Positions 28,210 to 35,587 of a stretch of 64,000 nucleotides of DNA are shown piece after piece. Under the pieces are notes generated by a model. That model was given only the letters and a program-made list of their open reading frames with translations, searched no databases and had not been told where the DNA came from. The stretch comes from Lamprocystis purpurea DSM 4197 (GTDB lineage Bacteria; Pseudomonadota; Gammaproteobacteria; Chromatiales; Chromatiaceae), in assembly GCF_000379525.1 (NCBI RefSeq), contig NZ_KB902452.1, positions 25,676 through 89,675 on the forward strand, given 5' to 3'. How positions within the stretch are numbered: position 1 is the first letter of the stretch; each line of letters starts with the position of its first letter. The position numbers and the translations under genes were made by a program.

Positions 28210-28989
28210 TCACTTCATGCCTTCCCGCAATTGAATCAACACCTGGTCGGAGTTCTCCATGCGAATCAAACCGAGCCGTGGGTATTCCAGGTCGAGGATG
28301 ACATACACGGTCACTGCCGTCACCACCGCGAAACCGAAGATATGGACCCAGGAGCGGGACTTGCCGCCCGCCATGTCATAGCCGGCCAGCAGCGACGCCG
28401 TCAGCGAAAGCGCCGCGATCATGACGAAAATCACCATGGGCGGATGCCGAAGCGCTGATTCAGCGCGCGTCGTGGTGATGTCGATCATCTGGTTCAGTGC
28501 CGGCAGGAGCAACATGGGCGCGGACTGGACACCGGAGTCACGGCACGCCGCGACGGCGCTGTTCCAGATCTCACCCTGAAGCTGGAGCGAATGTGCCAGT
28601 TCCATTTTCGCCGCTGCGACATCGGGCAATTCCTTGTAGGTGGCAATCCGCGAGTCCAGGTACCGTCGGAACAATTCCCGCAGAGCCGGCTGCGCGCCGG
28701 CGGGAAGCAGATCCAAGCGCAGCCAGGCGGTGCCAATAGCGTTGGCCTCCACCACTACCAGTTGCCGTTGTTCGTCGAAACGCGTACCCGCCCCGGAAAA
28801 CGTAAAGGCGATCAGCAATCCCAGCAGGGCAAACACGGCACCGTCCAGCATGCCGACGCCCTGCCGTGATCGTTCCGCTTCCCGCGCCGAGCCCCGAGTG
28901 CCAATGCGACGCCCCGCCTCCAGGAGCACCAGCATCCCGAGGAACAGCCCCCCGGCGAAGATCAGGGCATGAGTGGATGATTGGCCCAT
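28210..28989 (-). CDS. DUF4239 (bestrophin-like) membrane protein
   Basis: A 259-residue protein with two N-terminal membrane segments (residues about 8-28 and 47-65, the latter A-L-L-G-L-L-I-A-F-T-F-S-G-A). A long helical soluble part of about 110 residues follows, then two C-terminal membrane segments, including I-F-G-F-A-V-V-T-A-V-T-V-Y-V-I-L-D-L-E-Y-P-R-L-G-L-I. The D-L-E-x-P-R-x-G end is characteristic of DUF4239 proteins. The function is not established; a channel role has been suggested from distant bestrophin resemblance. It is a single gene with a small unknown fragment upstream. Confidence 0.8.
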   Translation of the reverse strand: MGQSSTHALIFAGGLFLGMLVLLEAGRRIGTRGSAREAERSRQGVGMLDGAVFALLGLLIAFTFSGAGTRFDEQRQLVVVEANAIGTAWLRLDLLPAGAQPALRELFRRYLDSRIATYKELPDVAAAKMELAHSLQLQGEIWNSAVAACRDSGVQSAPMLLLPALNQMIDITTTRAESALRHPPMVIFVMIAALSLTASLLAGYDMAGGKSRSWVHIFGFAVVTAVTVYVILDLEYPRLGLIRMENSDQVLIQLREGMK

Positions 28990-29017
28990 TGGGCTCTCCT
29001 TGGCGCGGTCGCGCCGG

Positions 29018-29197
29018 TCAATCCGGGTTCGTCCAGTTTGGCGTCAAAGTCCCGCCCGATTGGCGCGGCGGAAACTCGGCGAGCGAGCGCGCATGGTCGG
29101 CCAGGATGTCGCGGAGCATGCCGCCGAGGAACGCCTTCTTCATCGCCAGGAGGTTTGAGCGGTGGTCATCTCCTCGTTTCAACGAATCCTTTAGCAT
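29018..29197 (-). other. Possible small gene or C-terminal fragment
   Basis: A minus-strand frame ending at 29018 encodes a protein-like stretch from about 29260: P-I-G-D-S-I-F-D-P-F-A-D-S-A-L-L-F, then M-L-K-D-S-L-K-R-G-D-D-H-R-S-N-L-L-A-M-K-K-A-F. The first ATG is at 29197, without a ribosome site, and the similarity-like composition extends upstream of it. It is probably the tail of a lost gene. I do not recognise a family. Confidence 0.3.
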
Positions 29198-29372
29198 GTT
29201 GAACAGCAGCGCGCTGTCCGCAAACGGATCGAAGATGCTGTCGCCGATAGGACTGAAAGTACGCCTGCAAGCAGGCAGAGAGCACGCATAAAATTGTAAC
29301 CCTGTGTCTTGCGTTCGGCCCGTGTCGCCGGCAATAGCAGCCAGGAACCAGGGCCGCGCGCCCGGCGGGCGG

Positions 29373-29885
29373 TCAAGCTGCCGGGGCCGCCGCCGGATGG
29401 GCCTCGATGAACGCCTTGAGTCCGTTCTCCTCATCCTTCGTCAGCGAGGTCTGGATGACATGGCCCTTGCCCTTGAATGGCTCCAGCGCTGCCAGAACCT
29501 TGTCCGGGGTGACCTTTTTCACCAGGATGAAAATGGCGGAGCAGCCGGGCTGAAACTTTTCGGCCAACTGCTTCATAAAGTCGTCATTGATCCCGAGATC
29601 GGTGAAGCGCCCCGACAGTGCGCCGGCTCCAGCCCCCACGGCCGCACCCACGAAGGGCATGAAAAACAGCATTCCGACCAGCATGCCCCAGAAACCACCC
29701 GTTACCGCGCCCATGGCGGTGAGGTCCGTGGCCTGGTGGAGTTTGATCTTTCCGGCGGCGTCCTTGGTCACGACGACCACGTCGTCCATGTCGATCAGGT
29801 ACTCCTGTTGCAGCTTGGCAAGGGCCGCCCGCAGCTCGAAGGCGGTCTGCTCATCGGGAAACGATATTACGATAAGATTGCTCAC
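29373..29885 (-). CDS. DUF1269 family membrane-associated protein
   Basis: The product has 170 residues. An N-terminal alpha/beta region (I-V-I-S-F-P-D-E-Q-T-A-F) is followed by a glycine-rich hydrophobic hairpin at about residues 58-92 (A-V-T-G-G-F-W-G-M-L-V-G-M-L-F-F, then G-A-A-V-G-A-G-A-G-A-L-S-G). Then come I-N-D-D-F-M-K and P-G-C-S-A-I-F-I-L-V. These are hallmarks of the DUF1269 family. The function is not known; members are often found among stress-induced genes. It stands alone behind a well-formed copy of the shared operator-promoter. Confidence 0.85.
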   Translation of the reverse strand: MSNLIVISFPDEQTAFELRAALAKLQQEYLIDMDDVVVVTKDAAGKIKLHQATDLTAMGAVTGGFWGMLVGMLFFMPFVGAAVGAGAGALSGRFTDLGINDDFMKQLAEKFQPGCSAIFILVKKVTPDKVLAALEPFKGKGHVIQTSLTKDEENGLKAFIEAHPAAAPAA

Positions 29886-29921
29886 TTGACGGTCTCCGGT
29901 TGGTCAGGTTGTCGAAAACCG

Positions 29922-29976
29922 ATGCTAATTGGCGGTTGGGGGCACAAGCAATTCGATGGTTACCCAGAATGGGCCA
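29922..29976 (-). promoter_or_regulatory. Operator-promoter of the DUF1269 gene (palindrome-9-TTGCTT-18-TAGCAT)
   Basis: Plus-strand 29961-29976 reads TACCCAGAATGGGCCA. Towards the gene it is followed by 9 bases, TTGCTT (29946-29951), 18 bases and TAGCAT (29922-29927). The -10 lies only about 37 bases before the start codon, the shortest leader of the set. Confidence 0.76.
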
Positions 29977-30075
29977 AGACCTATCTGGAGGTCGGCCAGC
30001 GCTTAGGCCGACTTCCGCTATTCGAGACCTTGAGCGCAACTTCTCAATATGTGCATCGATACGGGCACACCGGCC

Positions 30076-33000
30076 TTACCAGCCGAGCCGGGTGATGTCC
30101 GGCCGGTCCCAGGGGCCGGTGATGCGGTACTGGTAACTGGCCAGACGATTGAGGGCGCCTTTGGTGAGCCGATTGAACAAATAGACCGCCGCGCCGGCCT
30201 CCGGACCCGCGGCCACCCCGCTCGCCAGGGCGAGGCTGGTGCCGAGGCTGGGGACCACGGTGACCAGTTGGTCGTAGGTGCGGGTGCGCAAGTCGGCGAT
30301 GCCCCTGACCTGGATGTCGCTGGAACTGGCCGCGATCTCGAAAGTCTGCACGCGCGCCTGGCCGCAACCCAGCTCGATCCGTCCGGTGATGCGGTTGAAG
30401 GCGAACCCCCGGGCGTAGAGGTCGGCGATGTCGAGGGACAGTCGGCGGCGCAATTTGTACAGGTTGAGAAAGCTGTTGAGGGAACCCAGCACCCGGCCGA
30501 CCCCGGGATTCACGTCCAGTAGGCGCCCAGGTCCCACGTCGAGTTCGATCCGCCCGGTCGACTGCAACAGCGCGAAGTCCCCGAGACCGCCCGCCCACCC
30601 GAGCCGCAGGCGCGCATCCACCAGGGCAGGACTCAGCAGGGGGGCGTAATCCAGGGCACGCAGCAAGGCACCGGTGTCGGTGGATTTGAGGGCCAGGACG
30701 AGGTGGCTGCCGGTGCCGTCCGGTGCGTCCTGCGCGTCGGCGCTCCCGGTCACCCGCGTGTCGCCCGGGCCTGCATAGTCGATCCGCGCGACCTCGATCC
30801 CGCTGCCGTGTGGGCGGACCTCCAGCGCGAGATGACCGAGCCCGGCCGCTCCCCACCGCAGGTCCGAAACCCGCAGGTCCAGGGCCGGCAGGCGCGGCAG
30901 CGCGAGCGCCGCGGCGGTCGGGGCCGGTTGCACCCCCAGCGCGCCGCGCTCAGCCGTCCGCTCGGGCCTCAGGGCCTTGAGGTCGATACGTTCGACCTGG
31001 ACCACCAGCGGCTGCGCCGACCCGGTCGCGACGGCTGGCAATCGGACCTGGCCGGCCAGTTGGCGCGAGTTGAGGCTTAGGGCCCAACCGTCGGCCGCCG
31101 GGGCGGCCTGCACCTGGGCGTCGGTCAGGCTGGCCCAACCCAGATCGAGTCGGGCGAGCCGCACGTCCGCCGACACTGGGCCCAGCGACCGCTGGAGAGC
31201 TCCGGGCGCGTCGCGGCCAATGCCGAGACCAGCGCCGAGGCCAACGGCAACGCGCTCCCACCAGCCGCGCCAGGCCGGCAGGTCCAACTCCTTGAGGGAC
31301 CCGTCGATGACCAGACCCGAGGTCGGCGGCGGCGCGGCCCGCCGCGCCCCCAGGGTCACCCGACCGCCCGCCGGCAGCGGCGACGCCGCGTCGGGGTCCA
31401 GGACCAGGTCCCAGGCCAGCGGCTCCCAACTGCCGCTGACGGCCAGCCCACCGCCGGGAAGCGGCACACCGGTCAGTGCCAGGGGCCGCGGTGGGGCCGC
31501 GGCCTTGCCCAGGGGGCGGGGCAGGTCCAGGGCCAGACCGCGCAGGTCCGAGCGCAGCGTGAAGCCGAACGGCGTACTTTGGCCCGAACGGTCGCCGCGG
31601 GTGGTATTGCCCCGGCTTGGAGCGCCCCGGGTGAGACCGGAAGTGTAGAGGTCGACCGCCAGGTCCCAGCCCAGGTCGCCGCTTGCGACCCGCCACCAGG
31701 GGGACGGAAAGGCCTCTGCCAAGGCCGCGACCGCGGTGCGGGAACGGGCCTGGATGCGCGTCGCTGCCGAGCGCGGGCCCCCGGCAGCGACCGTGCCGAT
31801 GGCGAGCGTGACCGGCGCCCCCCAGAGCCGGGCGCGGATGCCGTCGGCCTGCACCAAACCCAGGCCGAAACGCAGGTCGCCGGAGAGCGCGGTCAATTGC
31901 AGCGGGGTGCCGAGCAGGCGCAGGCCGGCGGGGCCCGGCCAGGACAAGCGCCCGTCGAGCTTCAAGGCCCCGGCCGCATCAAGGGGGAGATCCAGGCCCA
32001 GGACCAGTTGCGAAGGGCCATCGACCTCCAGGGCACGCGCCAGGGGTCCCAGGGGTCTGTCCAGGGGGGTGTCGCGGACGAATTGCAGCCCATCGGCGAA
32101 GGGCCCGCTGGCCGTCAGTTGGATCGACAACCGACGCGGGTTCCAGAGGTCGGCGATGGCGGCCCGCCCCTGGCTCAGCTCGGTTCGATAGAGACGCCCC
32201 TGGTCCAACCGGACCTCAAGCCGCTGTGCGGCGAGGCGCAGCCCGCCGGCGGCGGCCTCGATCGGCGGCCAGCCGGGCAGGTACCGCAGCACCAGGTCCC
32301 GATAGTCCAAGTCGAGCTCGAAGCGGCCCTCCCCGGCGCGGAAGGGAAACCGATCAAGCGGGCCGCGCAGCACCAAGTCGCCCCGCGGGAGACGGCCGGC
32401 GACCAGTGCCTGGCCAAGCCAGCCGGCCGCACCCGTGTCCGACGCCGCGATCGGCAGGTAACGCCGAATCTGGGCCAGGTCGGCGTCCTCGATGCCCGCT
32501 TGCAGGTCCAGGACAGGGCCGGTCTCCGGCGCGTCCGCGGGTCCCGCCGGAGCGCCTGGCAAATCCAGGGTGAAGTGCCCTCGCGCGGTGAGGTCCTGAT
32601 TGCCCAGCACCAGCTCGGTGCTCGCGACCTGCCAGCCGCCGGCCGGACCGCGCGCCCAGGTAAGCCCCCCGCCGAGGCGCTCGAACTGGAGGATGGAGTC
32701 GAGGCGCGGGCGCAGGTCGAGTCCCAGTCCGTTGGTGCCCAACCCGACGGTTCCCCCGTCCTGATTCGCCCGCAGAATGGCGTTGAGCCCAGTGACGCCG
32801 GGCCATTGTCCCTGTCGCCGCAGGCCCAGTCCCCGGATGTCGGCTGCCACCTGCCAGCTCGGCGGCCCCTGGGGCGGCAGCCGGACCCGTACCGCGAGTC
32901 GCCCGAGCCGGCCGCGCGGGTCCAGGGCGGCAATCCGGTACGGGTCCACTGCCGACGTGTCCAGGGCCAGTGACCGGGGCCAGGCGCCGAGCACCCGCGC

Positions 33001-34188
33001 GACGAGTTGCAGGTCGAGGTCGGCGACCGCCAAGTCCAGTGCGAGTGGCCGCGCGTCCGCGGCCAACCGCAGATCGAGCCCCAGGTCCGTGACCCCGGCG
33101 CCATCTACCGCCAGCCCGAGTTGCGCCGTCTCAACACGCCAACCGGGGTCATCGGGGGTGACACGGACCAGGCCGTCGAGATGGTCCAGCACCAGCAGGG
33201 GCAGCGACGTTGTCGGTCCCGTGCCCACTGTGTCGCCGCCTGGATCGCCCTTGGGATCGGTCGTGGCGACCCCGGCTGGATCGGGTCCGGCAGGACGGCG
33301 CATGACCACACCGTCCATCCCGACCCGATTGAGACTCTCGCGCAGTTCCCCCTGCTCCAGTTGATTCCAACTCTCCAGGCGCACCCCTTGGCTGCTCACC
33401 AGTCCCGGCCCGGGCAGACTCGCAAACACCAAGGGGGCCAGATCGCCACCGGCCAGGCTGAGCCAGACCTCGCCGCTCCACCGGCGCGTATCGCCCGCCG
33501 CCCCCCGCAGGTCCGCACGCACTGCGAGCTGCGCCTCGATCGGCACGGCGACCGGGGCGGCAACCGGGTCTGCCACGGGCCCGGGTGCCGCGGCGGCGGC
33601 CAGGCTGGCAGCGAGTGCGAACTGGTGGAGTGGACCTGTGTTGTGCAGCCGCAGACTCAATCGCGCGAGCCGGCCCTGCGCCCCACCCAGGGCATCGTCC
33701 GCAAAGTGCAGGTCCCCATCGGTAATCGCGAGCTCGCGCGCGGTCAGGAGGAGCGCCAGCGCACCCGGATCGTCCGTGCCCGAATCGCCCAGCCCGACCA
33801 GGCTCACCCGACCGTCGTGTGCGCGATGCAGCGCCAGTTCGGCACCGACCAGGGTGAGGAGGCTCAGGCGGGGCTCGCCCGCCATCAGGGAGGCGAACGG
33901 GTCCAGGTCCAGTTGCAGGGCGTGCAGGCGCAACAGGTCGGCCCCGCCCCCCTGCGAGCCGATCGTCACGTTGGCGAGCACCAGTTGGGGCGACCAACCG
34001 ACGAGGCGCAGCCGCAGCGTCTCAACGCTGACGGGACGCTCGAGCCGGGCGGACAGGGCCTGGGCCAAGGGTTCGCGGTAGCGGTCGGCGAGCGGCAGGG
34101 CCAGGCGCAGGGCCGTCAGCAGGACGGCAAGCAGGATCAGGGCTAGCAGTCCGAGCCGTAGAGCCCAGTGGATCAGCCGATACATCAT
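30076..34188 (-). CDS. YhdP/AsmA-like giant envelope protein
   Basis: A 1370-residue protein (start at either of two adjacent ATGs, 34188 or 34185). It has one N-terminal membrane anchor (A-L-R-L-G-L-L-A-L-I-L-L-A-V-L-L-T-A-L) and then a very long beta-rich periplasmic region with repeated L-x-L-x-L patterns. The conserved C-terminal signature includes N-S-F-L-N-L-Y-K-L-R-R-R-L-S-L-D, then G-F-A-F-N-R-I-T-G-R-I-E and Y-R-I-T-G-P-W-D-R-P-D-I. This is the YhdP family of AsmA-like bridge proteins, which move phospholipids from the inner to the outer membrane. Length is typical. It is not obviously part of the stress regulon and looks like a core envelope gene. Confidence 0.88.
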   Translation of the reverse strand: MMYRLIHWALRLGLLALILLAVLLTALRLALPLADRYREPLAQALSARLERPVSVETLRLRLVGWSPQLVLANVTIGSQGGGADLLRLHALQLDLDPFASLMAGEPRLSLLTLVGAELALHRAHDGRVSLVGLGDSGTDDPGALALLLTARELAITDGDLHFADDALGGAQGRLARLSLRLHNTGPLHQFALAASLAAAAAPGPVADPVAAPVAVPIEAQLAVRADLRGAAGDTRRWSGEVWLSLAGGDLAPLVFASLPGPGLVSSQGVRLESWNQLEQGELRESLNRVGMDGVVMRRPAGPDPAGVATTDPKGDPGGDTVGTGPTTSLPLLVLDHLDGLVRVTPDDPGWRVETAQLGLAVDGAGVTDLGLDLRLAADARPLALDLAVADLDLQLVARVLGAWPRSLALDTSAVDPYRIAALDPRGRLGRLAVRVRLPPQGPPSWQVAADIRGLGLRRQGQWPGVTGLNAILRANQDGGTVGLGTNGLGLDLRPRLDSILQFERLGGGLTWARGPAGGWQVASTELVLGNQDLTARGHFTLDLPGAPAGPADAPETGPVLDLQAGIEDADLAQIRRYLPIAASDTGAAGWLGQALVAGRLPRGDLVLRGPLDRFPFRAGEGRFELDLDYRDLVLRYLPGWPPIEAAAGGLRLAAQRLEVRLDQGRLYRTELSQGRAAIADLWNPRRLSIQLTASGPFADGLQFVRDTPLDRPLGPLARALEVDGPSQLVLGLDLPLDAAGALKLDGRLSWPGPAGLRLLGTPLQLTALSGDLRFGLGLVQADGIRARLWGAPVTLAIGTVAAGGPRSAATRIQARSRTAVAALAEAFPSPWWRVASGDLGWDLAVDLYTSGLTRGAPSRGNTTRGDRSGQSTPFGFTLRSDLRGLALDLPRPLGKAAAPPRPLALTGVPLPGGGLAVSGSWEPLAWDLVLDPDAASPLPAGGRVTLGARRAAPPPTSGLVIDGSLKELDLPAWRGWWERVAVGLGAGLGIGRDAPGALQRSLGPVSADVRLARLDLGWASLTDAQVQAAPAADGWALSLNSRQLAGQVRLPAVATGSAQPLVVQVERIDLKALRPERTAERGALGVQPAPTAAALALPRLPALDLRVSDLRWGAAGLGHLALEVRPHGSGIEVARIDYAGPGDTRVTGSADAQDAPDGTGSHLVLALKSTDTGALLRALDYAPLLSPALVDARLRLGWAGGLGDFALLQSTGRIELDVGPGRLLDVNPGVGRVLGSLNSFLNLYKLRRRLSLDIADLYARGFAFNRITGRIELGCGQARVQTFEIAASSSDIQVRGIADLRTRTYDQLVTVVPSLGTSLALASGVAAGPEAGAAVYLFNRLTKGALNRLASYQYRITGPWDRPDITRLGW

Positions 34189-34327
34189 GAAATCGCGGCC
34201 GTGGATGGGTGAGGCCGGCGCAGATTGCGGCGCCGACGGAAACACCGCCGTCTGTCCCAAGACGGCTCGGTGCGCGCCACCGGGCATTGATCATAATCCC
34301 GGCCCGGAGGCAGTCTACGACGCCGCT

Positions 34328-34385
34328 GGTCCGCACAGCGGACCCCACGAATCGCGGCCTTACCGTAGGGTCCGCTGTGCGGACC
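34328..34385. repeat. Pair of palindromes in opposite orientation
   Basis: GGTCCGCACAGCGGACC at 34328-34344 and its exact reverse complement GGTCCGCTGTGCGGACC at 34369-34385. Each is a 7-base-arm hairpin with a 3-base loop, and the pair can also fold on itself. This looks like a REP/BIME-type extragenic element upstream of the YhdP-like gene. The stretch 34189-34476 holds no gene. Confidence 0.7.
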
Positions 34386-34476
34386 TATCAGGGCCGGCTG
34401 GAACGACGATAACGGCAGGCCACCGCTCAAGGCCAGGAGGGGGAAGGCGCAACCATGCAGGCCCAGGATGCGCCCC

Positions 34477-34610
34477 TCAGCCACTCGGAACCCCACCCCT
34501 GGATGGCCGTGCGTCGAACGCGCTCAGTACGGCATCCAACCCCGGGAAGAAGCCGTCAGCCCCGACCAGAGCGGTCAGCTGCGAGCGGTCGAATTCCGCT
34601 ACCGGCAACC
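34477..34610 (-). pseudogene. SulP-type transporter remnant, last part of the STAS domain (copy 2)
   Basis: The minus-strand frame ending at 34477 reads V-A-E-F-D-R-S-Q-L-T-A-L-V-G-A-D-G-F-F-P-G-L-D-A-V. It aligns with the tail of the remnant at 16936 (D-R-S-H-L-T-G-L-I-G-A-D-A-F-F-P-A-L-D-A). Only about 45 residues remain. Both copies share GGCGCAACCATGCAGG beyond the stop codon, so they derive from related loci or from a duplication. Confidence 0.6.
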
Positions 34611-34714
34611 GCAATCCGCGCCTGGTGGTGGTCGCTGTTGCCATTCGCAAACTCCTAAGCAACGAGCAAAATCGCTGTCGCTGTCGCCGAACGATCGGCA
34701 GCAATCGGCCTGTC

Positions 34715-35587
34715 TCAGCCCTTCTTGCGCTTGCCGCCCCCCGTCTCCTCAACCGCCGCCGCATGATACTCGCGCCGGATCTGGTCGAGGTCCACTGTCG
34801 GCTTGGGGTATTTCAGGTCCAGCGCCTCCATGGCCTCGAGTACGATGTGGCCAACCGCCAGGTTGCGGAACCCTTTATGGTCGCACGGGATGGTGAACCA
34901 GGGTGCGTGCTCGGTCGAGGTCCGCTCCAGTGCCTCGTCGAAGGCATCCAGGTAATCGTCGAAGAATTCGCGCTCCTTGTAATCGGAATCGCTGATCTTC
35001 CATTGCCGATCGGGGTCATCCAACCGCTCCGCGAAGCGCTTGAGCTGTTCTTCTTTAGAGACGACCAGGCAGAACTTGAGTATCGTCGTGCCGTTCTCGA
35101 CGGCCAGCAGCCGCTCCCACTCATTGATCAGGTCATAGCGCCGTTCCCAGACCTTGCGCGGGACGAGCTGATGGACGCGCGTGACCAGCACGTCCTCATA
35201 GTGCGAGCGATTGAATACAGCCACCTCGCCTTTGGCCGGGGCGTGTGGGTGAATGCGCCACAGGAAGTCGTGCGCGGCCTCCGTCGCGGTCGGCACCTTG
35301 AACCCCTGGACCTTGCAGCCCTGGGGGTCCATGCCGCCGATGACGTGCCAGCACACGCCGTCCTTGCCCGCGGCATCCAACCCTTGCAGGACAATCAACA
35401 GTGAGTGCTGATTGTCGCCGTACATCTTGCGCTGGAGGTCGCCGAGCTTGACCTTGACCGCCGCAAGCTCCTTGTCCACATCCTGCTCGGCATCGCCCTT
35501 GCCTTCCTTGCCCTGGTATGCGGGATCGAATTGCTTCAGCCGTACCTTGGTGCCCGGCTCGACGATCAGCTTCTTCGTGTAGTTCAT
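34715..35587 (-). CDS. ppk2: Polyphosphate kinase 2 family protein
   Basis: A 290-residue PPK2-family protein. The Walker A region is L-Q-G-L-D-A-A-G-K-D-G-V (about residues 67-78). The Walker B/lid region is F-N-R-S-H-Y-E-D-V-L-V-T-R-V-H (D-R-S-H-Y-E-D in most homologues), and K-F-C-L-V-V-S-K-E-E-Q follows. PPK2 enzymes transfer phosphate between polyphosphate and nucleotides, commonly regenerating NTPs from polyphosphate. The start overlaps the stop of the proton ATPase gene by 4 bases (ATGA), so the two are translationally coupled. This suggests polyphosphate-supported ATP supply for proton export, which is inference. Confidence 0.93.
   Translation of the reverse strand: MNYTKKLIVEPGTKVRLKQFDPAYQGKEGKGDAEQDVDKELAAVKVKLGDLQRKMYGDNQHSLLIVLQGLDAAGKDGVCWHVIGGMDPQGCKVQGFKVPTATEAAHDFLWRIHPHAPAKGEVAVFNRSHYEDVLVTRVHQLVPRKVWERRYDLINEWERLLAVENGTTILKFCLVVSKEEQLKRFAERLDDPDRQWKISDSDYKEREFFDDYLDAFDEALERTSTEHAPWFTIPCDHKGFRNLAVGHIVLEAMEALDLKYPKPTVDLDQIRREYHAAAVEETGGGKRKKG

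Noticed and set aside
28981-28994. GCCCAATGGGCCA at the start codon of the DUF4239 gene, resembling the operator
   Set aside because: The spacer between half-sites is 2 bases shorter, it lies within the first codons, and no -35/-10 stands at the standard distance.
34686-34699. GCCGA/TCGGC hairpin after the ppk2 gene as a terminator
   Set aside because: Stem of only five pairs and no T-run on the transcribed side; too weak to call.
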